NCBI GenBank assembly: GCA_964035545.1
Contig: OZ037765.1
Location: 13,882,698 to 13,946,697 of the forward strand
Direction: 5' to 3'
Origin: Bugula neritina
Taxonomy: Eukaryota; Bryozoa; Gymnolaemata; Cheilostomatida; Bugulidae
Length of the DNA stretch: 64,000 nucleotides
Shown here: positions 33,853 through 47,271 of the stretch, one piece after another
Position numbering within the stretch: position 1 is the stretch's first letter
How the letters are laid out: the number at the start of each line of letters is the position of its first letter
Position numbers and translations under genes: made by a program
The notes under the pieces: generated by a model
Told to the model about the DNA's origin: nothing
What the model saw: only the letters and a program-made list of their open reading frames with translations
Databases searched by the model: none

Positions 33853-36800
33853 ATGTCTCAAATACAGCAGTTCTTTGCTAACCGATCTATTTTCATCACG
33901 GGTTTTACAGGGTTTCTTGGCAAACTAGTTGTATCGAAAATTCTTACATCCTGTCCAGATATTGAATTTATTTATATTCTAATCAGAAAGAAATCTTACC
34001 ATGATGTCCATGACCGATTGACTCGAATCTTGGAGAGTAAAGTAATACATTTAACTATTAGCAAAATCTAATTTAAAATAATACAATATTCCAAATTTAA
34101 TTAATAATAATTATATGTGATTTTGTACATTCGTTTAATTTTCCTTAAGTATTTTTTGCCCGTTGCTACTGTATTTTGATTAATTTATTTTTGTATTATA
34201 ACAATAATAGCGAATGTTTGTAATTAGTGTTGTTGTAGCTGCTTTTTATAATTTCACTTGAAGGTTTTCAGTAAGTTAAAAGAAGGAAACAGTGATTTCC
34301 ATGAAAAGTTAGTTCCTTTAGAGGGAGATGTAAGAGAGCATGACCTCGGCCTCAATGCTGAGGATAAAGAAACTTTAATAAACCAAACATCTATTGTGAT
34401 TCACCTTGCTCAAGTGTCCAACTGTGACTCTAATCTAAAGTAAGTGGACACACTTTCTAAGTTCCAAAGTAGTAATCATATTTACATGCCAGTTATATTT
34501 CATTTTTTGGAAGCACAGCAAGGCATATGTAGGTATGAGCGAATGGAGAGAGAAAGAGATGCTAGTATTTTTAGTTGGTTTGATGGTGAAATTATTCACT
34601 TATACCAATATATAGATAGGGGAATTTTTAATTTCAGTCAACATGGGTATATGGCTTGATCATCAGCTAGAATTTAACTTTCTGTTTGTAAAAGCCCTAT
34701 GCTATAAACCATATATAATGGGATTTTTTTGTATATTTTCTTCTGTTTTTATATATCTTCTCACTTTACTACTATTGTTTATACATTTATTGTTGCAACA
34801 CATTAATTTTTTTGCGATATTAGATAAGTATTATATTTAATGTATTAAGCCAATCTTCTTTGCAGTAGTGATAATTCTCTGATATTTACAGAGATGCTCT
34901 AGAAGTGAATGTAAATGGGACAAGATTTGTATTTGAATTAGCAAAGCAAATGAAACAGTTGATATCTCTAGTGCACCTGTCCTCTGTCTACTCCAACTGT
35001 AACCATCCCACTATCAGTGAGATGATTTACCAACCAGCCTATCACCCTAATAAACTGTTAGGAGCTAGCGAGTAAGTTGCTTTCTGTAACCTCTTACATA
35101 CATGACTTTCCTAGTTTCTTGGGTGCTATTTTTGTTGAGATGTCAATTTTTAATAATCGATTTGTAACGACTACTAATAAAGTATGTTTGGTTGAGTTTT
35201 ATGTGTAACAATATGACTAGACTGGTCAACTGGCATATGAAATATAAGAATTAAAGTAAACTTGGTTTTAGCTGGTGTCTTTTATAATTGAGTATTATTG
35301 GCAAGTTATTGCAGATTATATTGAATTCAGGTGGCTATCTGATGCAGTGTTCAAGGATATAGAAGGCTACTTGATGAAAGGCTTTGCTAACTCCTTTACA
35401 TACACCAAGTCACTGAGTGAGTTCATCATACAGGAGCAGTTCTCAGACCTACCTGTCTCTATTGTAAGACCAGCTATTATAGGCTCAACATGGCACGAAC
35501 CTTTTCAGGTAATATATTAGGAATGCTGTATTTTATTTCAAATGTGTGTTGCCTTTTAGTATTAATTCTGTTTGAAAAAATAATGTGCTTCATTAACTTG
35601 CCTGTTTTAATTTTATGTAAACAAACTTATAATATATGTAGGCATTTATTATAAGTTTGTTTGAAGTGTGATGCATACATTGACAATCGAGGGTAATAAA
35701 CATAGAAATAATTACTTGTGTTGATTACATTAATAGAACAAATATTATTTGTATGGGAACACTTTTACAACAAGCTTCGAGTCTTTTAAAACTATTCTGT
35801 TGATAACTAATTTTTTCATGTTTCAATGTTGCTAGCTATTAATAAATATGAAAGGATTTAAGGTTAATCACCAGCAATCAAATTTTTGTGGCAACTAATT
35901 TGCTGTTTCTTTCACTCTTATTGTTGTGTATTTGTAGGACTGGATAGACAGTAACACTGGTGTGGTCCCGATATTAATTGCAGTAAGTGATATGTTTTTA
36001 CAAACTACTATAACTAAAAGTTTAGTCTGCAAAAGATTGAATTATAAAATCAAACGTGTTTTTTTTTCACCGATTTTTTCAATATTTCACCAGTTGTTAG
36101 CTTAATATATGCAGTTATGTGTGACAAATTAACTTTTAGGCAGAGGTTTTTTGTGCACTTGAATCGTGAAACCATTTTAGTCATTAAAAGTGTTAGTATA
36201 GATCACATCAAATTATTTCATGTCAGAAAGGATACACGCGTACATGTGGTGTGTGTTCCCGAAATAGCATATTTATATGAATTAATTTTTAGTCTGGCAA
36301 AGGTCATTTGCGGGTACTCAAAGGAAACCCGAAGTCAACTGCAGAGTTAATACCAGCTGATTGTGTTGTGAATACACTAATAGCCACTGCCTGGTATCGG
36401 ACTTTGTTGGTTGATGAGATGGGAACATCTTTAGTTCGGGTTTACAACGTAACTAATAATGCTAATCGAAGACTAACTTGGCAGTTTCTTGGTAAAAACA
36501 ATCTATAATTACTTTAATTTTCTGGCATATCAGTTTTAAATTTGTTTCAACAATATTTTATTTGCAATAATGTAATTAGTTTCCAGTTGATTTCACCAGC
36601 TCTGTAATAAGCAAACGCAACTTATTTTTATATTAATTTGTTATTATTATTAATATTACAATTTTTTTCACATTTTATGTAAAATAGATACAGTATGTTA
36701 TATGGTATTTTCAGAGTATGTAATGTATGGTTATTTTATATCTTTTGTAGAACAAATAGTTTGTTCCAGTTTCCGAAAGAACCCTTTGAACAGTGTCATT

Positions 36801-38820
36801 AGGATTCCAGAAGCGTCAATGACTAGTAATAGGTAAATTTATTGTAAAAATGTTATAAGCCTGAGTTATGCTTTGGTATAAGCAGGTGGCTCAGCAGTAG
36901 CAAACACTGCAATCTACTTTTATGCAAATTGTATGAGACCAGGTTAAAGCACTGGCTTAGAGCACAGGTCATGGATCCCTGGTCAGTGATGCTAGAAAAG
37001 CATCCGATCATAATTGCTCCTTTGACACAGTAAAAGCCCTCAAATCATGCTGCCAGCATGGTAAGAGGCACAGTCCTTAGTCTTTTTAAAAACCCTTATT
37101 ATTGGAAGTTCTCACAATAATAAAAAAGTACAGATTTTTTATTTTGTTGTCGATTGATGTTTTGCTTTGAATTTTTACTGATGTGCAAATACAGTAGCTT
37201 GTGATAGTACTGACCTGATTCATCATCTATCGTTATTTCACAAGCCGTCTGTTATGTTCAACATAGAAGGGGTAGTCCATTGATAGTTATCAGGCTATGA
37301 ATATTGTAGTCTAGTCTATACAGTGAAAAACGGACTGTTTCATGTTCTGCCAGCATATGGAGCTGATATCATCAACCTTCTCCTTGGAAGGTCTCCATGG
37401 TGAGTGATCTGCTGAGGATATACTTATAAATGTTGTACCTTCACCTTTTATACAAGTTTTATAACATGCATACGTGATATGAAACTGTCCATTTCAGCTA
37501 TTGCTGCCCTTTTAAATGGCGAGTGTAAATGTTTTTAGGATAGGGATAGTTATAGAATGTGTGATTATATAAATTATTGGAAGTGTCAAGTTTCTGATGA
37601 CCTATTGAAAGTTTGATTTCTTTATTAAAGCGAAAGTTGTATTTTAAAATATATTGTTTCAAATAATTGAGAGATTTTGCAAACTTGATTTATATTTTGA
37701 ATGTATGTTTTAAAGTTTTTATTCATCAAATCCGCCACCATGCTGGCAGCGTCTAAAGCTGCACTGATATCGACAAATAGGTGTTCTATTATTGTAGTAA
37801 AACAGCTTAACTGGGCCACTCTATTACCAGAGTACTCCTAGTTAATCAGGTACATGCATGCAGTGTACAACTATACTTGATCGTATGCTTTATTTTTTAT
37901 ATTGGTTATACTAGTTGAAATATTTAAACAATTTTTTTACAGTTATGTCGCCACTATGGATAAGTTCCTAAAGTTGTTAAACTCCATTCAGTTCTTTACA
38001 TGCAGAGATTGGAAGATTGACAACAGCAATTATAAGGAGTTGATGTCTAAACTGAGCTCAGTAGACAAAAAGGTAATAACTTTAAATTTGCAAACAAGAG
38101 TGACCATTTAATAACACTGAAACTTTAAGTTAAATACTTTCATAATTACATTTACTCTGACAATTTCTTTATTTTATGATTTAATTTTTGTATGTTTTGA
38201 TTTTCAAAGTTTTTATTGTATTTCATTTTAATATGCTAAGACAATGCTAAATACTAGTTGCTGCTACTGATTGCCAACAAATGGTGGTTTAATAAAAGTG
38301 ATGTTTTGAAGATGTTTGGGATAGATACATCATGTACTCACTGGCCAACCTACATAGAAGGTCTGTGCATGGGAGTCAAGCAACATGTTGTGCAAGAATC
38401 CCTTTCAGATCTTCCCGCTGCTAGAGTGTCAATAAATAGGTAAGACATTCTGAAGTGTTATATTTAACCTAAAAACGCATTTTGGGTGATGAGATAAACA
38501 ATGTGTATATTATGTGTTTAAACTAAGCTTGCTTTATTATGTGAAAGTCTCTGAATTAAAAATGGCTTTATATAACAATATATCAAAACCTTTCTCATGA
38601 GATATAGACAACATTATTATTCAACGTCATGCTCTATTATATATGCCTTTCTAGAATTCGATGGTCAAACAGATTCTGGAATGTCGTGATCTTTCTCATC
38701 ATAATTCGACTGGCAAGTACAAGACTGCAATGGGCTAAGAAAATCTGGACTGTTATCTTGAAATTAGCCCTGTATATTTATGGCAAGATACCCAAGATGG
38801 CAAAAATGAGCAACCAGTAA
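33853..38820 (+). CDS. Fatty acyl-CoA reductase (FAR1/FAR2 family), 11 coding exons
   Basis: The family reduces long-chain acyl-CoA to fatty alcohol with NADPH at the peroxisome/ER membrane for ether lipids or waxes. Exons: 33853-34041, 34264-34439, 34892-35071, 35331-35508, 35938-35982, 36293-36491, 36751-36832, 37310-37399, 37943-38072, 38312-38439 and 38655-38820. They total 1563 nt, 520 residues, against 515 in human FAR1. The Rossmann motif TGFTGFLG is at 16-23. The active-site region reads HLSSVYSNC and later SFTYTKSLSEF, where the family's YxxxK has Phe (F204) in place of Tyr, with K208 retained. The C-terminal 'sterile' domain is present (HWPTYIEGLCMGVKQHVV), followed by a hydrophobic segment (FWNVVIFLIIIRL). 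An acceptor at 33829-33830 places a non-coding exon upstream. It is divergent from vertebrate FARs, and the Phe raises the question of whether it is active. Confidence 0.88.
36875..37090 (+). mobile_element. SINE-like insertion in the acyl-CoA reductase intron
   Basis: It contains GTGGCTCAGCAGTAGCAAACAC, which looks like a tRNA-type A box, and GATGCTAGAAAAGCATCC...CATAATTGCTCC. The latter matches the core of the SINE copies at 20190 and 60224. The head differs from those copies, so it may be a related but distinct family. It lies wholly inside an intron. Confidence 0.5.
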
Positions 38821-38864
38821 GAAAGTAAAATCACAGGTGATTCCTTTCTTTGCTTCACTTCGCA

Positions 38865-40087
38865 TCAATGTCCTCTCAGGTAGTAATCTATCACAGTGGA
38901 GAAGGCAGCAAAACCAGCAGCACCCAAGATTCCAGCTTGGGGTCCAGCTGCAAATTGAACATGACTGATCTTAGTATAATTTATAATAAATTATGTTTAT
39001 GTAACATTGGTGGTTGATAATCATGCATTTAATTTTAATATTGATTAATTTTTATGTTCTGTTTGATTATATTTTCAACATTAGAGAACAAAATAAATTA
39101 TGGTGCCAGTTGAATTATTTGTACTTATCATACCTCTAAAGCCAAGGATGCCACCAGTTATAGCTCCTGATATAGTTCCATTTGCTAGCTCACACTTTCC
39201 TCTGTACTAAAACACAATACCAAAGACAGTGGAGTCATCTGTGAATTGCTGCAATTAAGAAACTGGCTGAAATCAGCTCTAAAAATGGCTGATGAGCCAC
39301 CCGGCTTTTCATATTGCTCATCATAAATGTGATAATACAAATCTAAGAAATAAGTTCAAGAATAAAGTAATTTTTGCACAGATATTTTAAAGCACCATAT
39401 ATATACTCACACTTTCAACCATGCATTCGATTCCTGCAAACATCATTCCAACAACTGCAAAGTTTTTGCCATAGGACATTGATCGAGCTCTCATTTCTTT
39501 TAAATATGCTCTAGTTGACGGTGGTTGAGCATCAGCAGTAGCATATGTAGACATTGGATCTATACTTGCAGTAAACACTCCAAATATAACACCTATACCA
39601 AAACCTGCAACAGCAATCACTTAGATGCTATACACCAGTATATGATATAACTAATAACTGAAAATAGGATTTAAATCAGGTTAATAAAATTTTCTTAGAT
39701 AAAATTATCTTAATATATTTGCAGAAGCTGCATCTTAACTGATAAAATTAGTGTTTTCTAGGATAAAAACTAACAAGATGATATTTTTTCATTAAATTGA
39801 AGCATAATTAAGTGATTATAATCAGAGAAAGTTAAAGTTTCTACTACCATAACCAACTGCATACCTGCAACACAACTTAGAGCAGATTTAAAAGCACAAC
39901 TTTCAAACGCAGCTTGAACCATTAATTCTTCTTTTGGGCGAGAATTCTTTATCATTGTCCAAGTTTGAATATATCTAGGTGTACGCTGTTTATCTTCCCC
40001 TATAAGTTTTTGCATTACAACGTCAAAGTCCTCAGATTTCAGTTGCTTCACATAATCTTGATCATCAAGTTTCGAAGTCTGGTCCAT
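38865..40087 (-). CDS. TIMM22: Mitochondrial import inner membrane translocase subunit Tim22
   Basis: Pore-forming subunit of the TIM22 complex that inserts carrier proteins into the mitochondrial inner membrane. Exons: 40087-39865, 39604-39411, 39206-39134 and 38947-38865, giving 573 nt and 190 residues (human 194). Family landmarks read clearly: ESCAFKSALSCVAG before the first membrane segment, GFGIGVIFGVFTASID, then SMSYGKNFAVVGMMFAGIEC. After these come YRGKCELANGTISGAITGG, and a C-terminal ending in FAAFSTVIDYYLRGH. The Cys in ESCAFK and the Cys in GIEC correspond to the conserved disulphide pair. I took the ATG at 40087 because the upstream GTG is preceded by a good acceptor (TTTTTAG), so a 5' UTR exon probably exists. 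It converges on the acyl-CoA reductase gene with 44 bp between stop codons. Confidence 0.95.
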
Positions 40088-40859
40088 TTCTTCTGAATTC
40101 ACTAAAAATCACACAAAAGCTTAAAAATGCTGAGTAAAGCTAACATCATGTTGTAGATGTTCCAGTGCCAATCAGCAATGGATTGGGAAGAAAAAGTATA
40201 CAAAAATGTCATGGCAAACAACGATGCTATTGTGAGCATCTTCCATGACCTAGATTAAATCTCAACGCGAATGACTGCATGGCATGACTACAACCAGAAA
40301 ATAACTCCCCATTCTCTTTTGAACTAATACAAATAAAACTTTAATAAAGCAAAGACAAAACTGATGATTAAATAAAGTTGACACACGTTTTTATTGATAA
40401 TAAAAAAGGAATAATTTCACAAATTATAATGTGTAAAACTATAAAACCTGACAAGAGTAGATTTGTAAGACCAAGTAACAAGATTCTACTCAAACGAATA
40501 CTACATGCAGCACTTTACTGCAATTACACTCTAAACATGTAAAACTAATCTGAATAAAATATATGTAGAATTATAAAGGCACAACATTGGCATTAAGGCA
40601 AGAAGTACTTACTACTTTAACTAATATAATTATACTGCACACAATCAATGCGCAAATAGACTTTCCATAACAAAATAGAAATTTGCTTTGCAAAGCTATT
40701 TTTCAAATATCACAAAATTTAAAAACCACCACAGAAAATACATCAATTTGAAATTGGATGTTTTAAAAAAATTATTCAATAAAATAAATCATTTAATAAG
40801 GAATATAACCACCATGAAAAATTGTAACAGGCAGTAATAAACTAAAAATAGCTGTTAAA

Positions 40860-43800
40860 TTATCTATATGTTTCAGCATATCTTTTGTTTCTCCACTGGT
40901 TGAAAGTGAGTGGCTGTAAGCCCTCAAGACTACCACACAATGGCTCCAAAGCAAAGTCCCCATCAGGATCACAAAACATGACAATTGATTGTCTACGTCT
41001 ACTAAAATTTTTTTCAGATATGAGGACCTGATGCATCTAAAAAGTAAATAAAATTAAAAAGAAAACAACGCTGCTTCAATATTCTATACATAGAAAAAAG
41101 TAGAACAACATTCAAAACAGAAGTAATGTTTTTATTCTCATTAACCATATGTGATTAAAACTTTCATTCTTAATTACAGGCTACGTCTATATAAACAGTA
41201 GAAACTAACTGTTGTTATTTACACAGCTTAGTAGGGCCAGGTCAATGTTTCTATGACGTGTTTTAAGAGAGCTCAGAAATATTATTACAAACACTATTTA
41301 CCAGGTACACCAGCACCTAATTTAAACAGCAGACGACAAGATAAATGCATAGGTATAGCACATATCTAATAAAATAGCACTTACTGTAGACTTAAGTTTC
41401 TCGCCAGTACACATACTGAGGAAATCTCCCACATTCACAAGAGCTGTTCCTTTGAGTGGTATAGCCTCTACATATTCTCCTTCTCTATTCATCACCTATC
41501 CAGTAGAATCTTATGTTCTGCATTTCAAAAACTTCTATCATTGACTTAGTTAGAATTAGTTAAAACCAGCTGGAAGAGCTGTTGGCTAACATATTTATTT
41601 CGTACCATTTAAAGTCCTGGCTAAGAAATTGAACAGTTAGAGTGCAATAGCAAACTTGAAACAATACAGTAATTTAACTGTAACGCTTTATAATTTATAT
41701 TATTTTAGATAAAACACATTACTTAAATAGAGAGCATATCAAATTGTACCACTACCATGGAAAGTTCATCAATAACCAATCAATAATAACTAAAATTTCA
41801 TTGCAGGTAGGCCTTTTCTTCTAATTGTTGTAAATGCAAAATTTAATTTTAAGCATACATTTGTTTTTGATGTTTTTACTATTTTCATGAGAGTTTGCAA
41901 GACTACATCAAACTATTACAATAAGTAGCCAATTAGTACAGTTGTTTTAATTATGAGTTTAGCCATTGCAGCTAGTAGTAGAACTGTTACTGAATATTTT
42001 TCACCAATGTTCACTGAAAATAAAGCCAGCACCTCATTTTAATTAGGACCCAGTAATGGCTAGAAATAAAAGTTATCTGGGGAATATGCTTTAAAGTTTA
42101 AAACATAGCAAAACAAAATGAAGAAACAAACAAAGCTGCAAATTTGTTTTGAAGTAAAACTTAGCGGAAAATATTCTGCACTACATCATAGTTAAATTAA
42201 ATGTCTCACTTCTAGTCCGCCACAGTCATCTTGATAGAGAATTGTAAGAAAGCCATAGTCTGTATGCCCAGTACATCGAACCTGGCCAGGTTTGAGCACT
42301 GCAATTGAAAGCAAAGCAATAAATATATTAATCAATTCAACAGATTCCATTTTGTAGGGAATATAATTCAATTGCTTTATATCCTCAACCAGAACTTTTC
42401 AATACGGAATGTCATCCACAGCACAATGAATAAATTGGCAAGTGTAGACACCTGCAAGAAAATTGCTTAGTGATGCTGTAGCACAGGAGTGTTTACTTCA
42501 TCAAAAACTTTATTTCTCCAACTTTTACTATTATAAATTATATAATATAAATATTTATGCTACGTTTTGGTGACTTTAGTTCAATCACAGCAATTAAAAA
42601 GGTTAATAAGAGACCCTAACAGTCATAGGATGCCAGTATTATCTGCACAGAGGAACAATCTACCACCTGTGTAAGTAGAGGTATCACACTTTACAAATTG
42701 TTATGTTTGATAAAAAGGAACATCTTAAGCCTAGTCCAGCAGCTGATGGCTTTATATTTTACTTGAAGTAGCTTTGGCAAAGCAGAAATCATTTTCTAAA
42801 TTGCAATTTGGTGTGTATTAACACATTCTACTCATATAAACATTCAAAATTATTACTTTTGGTCTCCAAGATTAATCAAAGTACAAAGTACTTCACTTGT
42901 CTTGCTTTAATATGAAATATTCCCAGTGCTGGAGAACTTTTGTCAAACATGTGCTGTAGGAGAATATCTGAACTTATTAAATACTGTTTGCAGTGGTGCA
43001 TGTCATGCAAGAAATGTGAATATATTGATTGCAGATTGTTCCCTTATAAGACCCCCCCCCCCTGGAATTCAAACCCAAGATCTCTTGCTTGCAAGCTGTG
43101 TACTAACCATTACACCATAGGGACCGCTGGCTAATCTCAACTCTATACTCTAATCGGAGTATTCCAGTTGTGAAAAATTTCTCATTACTGAGATACATCA
43201 CCTGACCGTGACTGTTTCCAGTGCTTGCTAGTTTATCTATTTTATCAGAGTTTGCTGATATTGTTTTTAACTTTTCTCATAGATAAAAATATTTACACAC
43301 GTTATCTAAAGGTCAATAGACGTTCAATATTTTGCCCTTTGGCAGTACCATAGCTATCGACATATTTTAATAAAATATTTGAACATATTTATAGTTTTAT
43401 TCTAGTTATATCAAAATAAAACAATGTATATTTCAAAGTTTCTATTGCCAAACTGTTTGCGATGTTTCTGTGAGAGACTTGCCAATGAAAATGTACTGTT
43501 AGACAGTTTACTACATCATGTAATGATGACATATTATAAAAAAAGATTAATTGCTCTGTTCAAATTATATTTCAGCGTAGCACAATGAGAACAAAAACAG
43601 AAAATCTTAATAAGTATATCTGACAAGAAACACGACTCATTAAATAAAATGAGTCATGCCTAAAAAGTCAAACACGACTGTTTATGCAGCCAAACTGCAA
43701 CTCATGAGTGTTTCCATGGGAAAAAATCCTAGGAAAATGATTTTTCTCTGGAAAATAACTTGTTGTGACAGAATTAAAAACTCAATCTAACCTTAATTAC

Positions 43801-45793
43801 CTAATGTCTAATAAGCAAGAATTTATCCCCTCTGTACATATACAGTTATATACTTGCTTGTAGTGACTGCATTTTAAGTAGATTCAATATTGTTTTATCA
43901 CATTGCCAGTTTAATAAAGTTCTACATTTTCAATAAAATACACAGTGTGATGATTCAAAACGCAGTCAACTACCTGTAATTGAATAGTTTTCTCTATATT
44001 TTACCATTCAAATTCCTTACCCTATTTACTCTATGTTATTGTCTATCATAAGTCATATGCAATGTACATTCACTTGTCCAGTAAGTTGGTTATGTAGCTA
44101 AAATAGTTAGAAGTGTATAAAAATACGGATTTTGGGCCATTGTATTTCATCTCTACTAAAAGCATATTTTAATGTTACTCCTTAGCTATAAGAACTGGAG
44201 TAAAAAACAAATGCCAACTTACTTGACAAATGGTCAACTTTAGGATAGTTGAGGATACGGAATAGCATGCCATCTCCTTTATCAGAGGCTCTGGACAAGT
44301 GATTAGGGTCCTAACAATACAATACAATACATACTATACAATTGCCAGGCTGATAAAAACAAAGTATGCAGACATCTTTTAGCAATTAAATTTGAAGGAA
44401 TTCTTATTTTCTGAGCAGTTTTCATTTCATTCCAGCCATCAATAAAAATTATTTGGCCGAAAATAAATGGGGAGGATTAAAATTTAATGTGATTATTAAA
44501 ACCTAGTAAAGTATTTTGTCTTACCTGTAAGTCAAGTCCAAGCCCCACTAAGTAATATAGGCGGTGAGCAAGATTTGTTGTCTGATCAATTAGTGATTTC
44601 ATACTTCTATGAAATCCAGGCACATCCTCTTCAGATGGCCATCGCTGGGCAAAAAATTGAAAGATTAACAAATGATAGCTTTAAAAACTTCTGGTAAAGG
44701 AATTACTTCGACTGACAATATTAAATTGACATAATAATGAATTAACTACAAAAAATGTAACATTTAGTTTCTCAATTTTTTTTTAAAAGTTAATGAGTAG
44801 AAACAATCTATATACAACTCAAATCAACAAAATTAATCATAAAACCAACATTTTGAGTTCAGCCTTGCAAACTAATATGCTACACAGTACATAATTCTCC
44901 CCTGTTATATTACTTATATATTTTGGTTATAAAGTGTTTGGCCTCAATTTGGCAAAATATATTTCTAATTACATAATACAACATAAATGAATTCTCCAAT
45001 TCATGGTACAATTAACACTATCCTCCATATAGATGAAAGCTTAAGGTGTTACTATATATTTAGTTGTGGTCTGGTGATCTAGATAGCAACAAAATACTTA
45101 CACTTTGGTCCACTCCAGGAGAAATATCGAAAGCTTCTTTAATATCAACTGGTTTGTCATGATCAAAACTGTAAATTTAAGATGATAGTAAAGTTGAAGT
45201 AGCACTTATTTGGCATCTGAAGTAGATGTATGAAGGGCTGATTTGGTAATTAAGCTATCTTAAAAATCATAGAGATGACATAGGAGTGAGTAAGAATTAC
45301 ATAAGGGTCAGTTTAGTTGGGCAATAAGCAGACCATCGGGGTCAAGCTATTGTAACTTGACCCATAAAAATGCATTATATGAGAATATGCTTTTATTGAT
45401 AATAAAATTGCAAAAAGTACTTTTACAATGCATTGCTTACTGTTCATGCTCAGCTGGGACATATCCAAAGCCTCCCTTGTTTTCTAAGGTTGGATAAATG
45501 TATTTATTTTTCTTATCTGATGAAAGATCAAAAAAGTTCGAAGAATGGCAAAATGCATCTTTAAGCTGAAACATAACACCATATTTAATGAATAAAAGCA
45601 AATGAGTCAGTCAACAACAGATATAGGCACCGAGATATCATAACATAACATTTACCATTTCTTCATTAAACCCATCGTATTTGATATAAGCAAATCCCAC
45701 ATTTGAGAGTGCAGTAACAAGATCTTTCGCAATCAAATTTTCATCTCTCGACTGCTTTATATTTACAATTGGTATGCCACAAAAGCTGTCCAT
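40860..45793 (-). CDS. Isopenicillin-N-synthase-like 2-oxoglutarate/Fe(II) dioxygenase, 8 exons
   Basis: Non-haem iron oxygenase of the DIOX/IPNS family; the substrate is unknown for animal members. Exons: 45793-45656, 45565-45441, 45168-45102, 44644-44525, 44310-44223, 42298-42210, 41495-41385 and 41036-40860 (TAA). The CDS is 915 nt, 304 residues, normal for the family. The N-terminal DIOX_N part begins GIPIVNIKQ and includes NVGFAYIKYDG. The iron ligands are H191 and D193 in GHTDYGFLTIL and H248 in MHQVL. The 2-oxoglutarate-binding Arg/Ser lies in RRRQS (R261, S263). All catalytic residues are present, so it should be active. An acceptor immediately before the ATG (45795-45796) implies a 5' non-coding exon. 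The roughly 1.9-kb intron between exons 5 and 6 carries a tRNA-like relic. Confidence 0.9.
43051..43125 (-). pseudogene. tRNA-like relic (tRNA-Gln-like head)
   Basis: On the minus strand it reads GGTCCCTATGGTGTAATGGT..., close to the 5' half of animal tRNA-Gln. Further on is GGGTTTGAATTCC, a worn T-loop/B box. The anticodon arm and the acceptor pairing are spoiled, the latter by a run of G at the 3' side. It is most likely a tRNA pseudogene or the head of a SINE. Confidence 0.5.
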
Positions 45794-45795
45794 TC

Positions 45796-46925
45796 TACAA
45801 GAGAAATAATGCAAAATAGAATGCTTACAAATCATTTAGTAAAAACTTGTTTTGAGAATGATGTATGTATTTGTAACTAAAAATCTTAGCATTTTTTTAC
45901 AGTAATGCTATAAACGTTGGAGTTGCATATTATATTTATCATAGCATAATTAAGAAGCTAACTTACTTGTGTAAAAGTATCTTTTTGGTATTGCATTCAA
46001 GGGACAACAATACTCCAAGGGAAAAGTTTCCTAAGATTTACAAGCGTAGTCTTCAAAATTCAATTTCTGATCTACTTCTTTAATGCACACTGTGATGCAA
46101 AGTGATAAATGATAATTTAGAAAATGCTTGCTATCAGTGAGGCATGACAAGCTTTCAGATGATTGGTTAGTTGGAATCAAGCAGCAGACAGTGTGTATGC
46201 TGTTTGGGAGTTAGTATCTCTTTCCATAGCCTTACTAATTTAGCCCAGCACAACTAAACATGTCAAATGCATGCTACAATATTGAGCTGCATAGTATTTT
46301 GACAGCTGTCACATTAGTGCTTGTTTCATTAAATGCACTTGGGTGCTTCACCTATTACAGTTCAAAGCAGAAGGGAGCAAAATCAAAATTATTTGATTGT
46401 TAATCATAACCCCCCCCCCCAAATACTGCGAACACTTTGTTGGTGTTCATTGGCAGCTGAATTTATGAATTGAGGTCCTTCACAGAAGTGATAAATAATA
46501 ACCACAGCTTGCATAAGTATCTTGTAATAACTTTCATTATAGCATACACATGTACACTTATACACATTGAAGTAAGGCACAAAATGCCTCCACAATAGTT
46601 CAATTTGCTTCCCATAATCTTACTGGGGACTGTGATACTAAAAAACACTAATGTATTAAAGATATGCACAATGGTACTTCACCAGAATATAAAATAAGGG
46701 ACATTGTATTTTTCAATATGTAGCAATATATTATGGTTATACTAGAGAGCTTGAAGTCAAAGTTATAATTGTAAAAACTCAGCAGATAAAAATACCCTTA
46801 GCTGATTTCTTTTTGAATGTTCAATGTATAATGCCTCCAAATTGAATGTCATTTACTATTAACATGTAAATAGACAGTTGTGAAATCAGTAAAACTCACA
46901 GCTGCTTATAGACATCAATCCTGTA
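45796..46925. other. Upstream flank of the dioxygenase gene
   Basis: AT-rich, with a 10-base C run near 46412. No coding sequence was recognised. It should contain the gene's promoter. Confidence 0.45.
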
Positions 46926-47271
46926 AGCCTAGGGCCACACTGTGCGTATTTTCGCATGCGAAAATTGAAATCACAAGTAGCAAAGGTGTCCACTGTAGCG
47001 TCAGTGATGCGTGATAAATAAAGCTTTCATTTTTAAATCGCACTCGCTTTCAATAAAACGCAATTTACTGGAATGTAGCACTAAAATAAAGAAATTGGGC
47101 TCGCTGAATAACTACCAGCCAATTAGGTGACGACGACAGAGACGATTCGCACTTGCGTTGAAAATGCAGAGCGACAAGTGCGAATGTTTTCTCAACGCGC
47201 ACAGTGGACACCTTTGCTACTTGTGATTTCAATTTTCGCATGCGAAAATACGCGCCATGTGGCCCTAGGCT
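46926..47271. mobile_element. MITE with ~72-bp inverted repeats and nested palindromes
   Basis: The left arm begins AGCCTAGGGCCACA and the right arm ends TGTGGCCCTAGGCT. About 72 bp of each arm pair with roughly four mismatches, and TA lies on both sides (46924-46925, 47272-47273), suggesting a TA target duplication. Each arm contains an 18-bp perfect palindrome ATTTTCGCATGCGAAAAT (46948-46965 and 47232-47249). The centre, about 200 bp, is non-coding. This is a non-autonomous DNA transposon; the superfamily is uncertain. Confidence 0.8.

Noticed and set aside
38258-38311. In-frame extension of acyl-CoA reductase exon 10 (LLLLIANKWWFNKSDV)
   Set aside because: Alignment with FAR1 shows exon 9 ending ...DKK joins directly to MFGID; an acceptor TTTTGAAG at 38310-38311 fits, and the extension has no counterpart.
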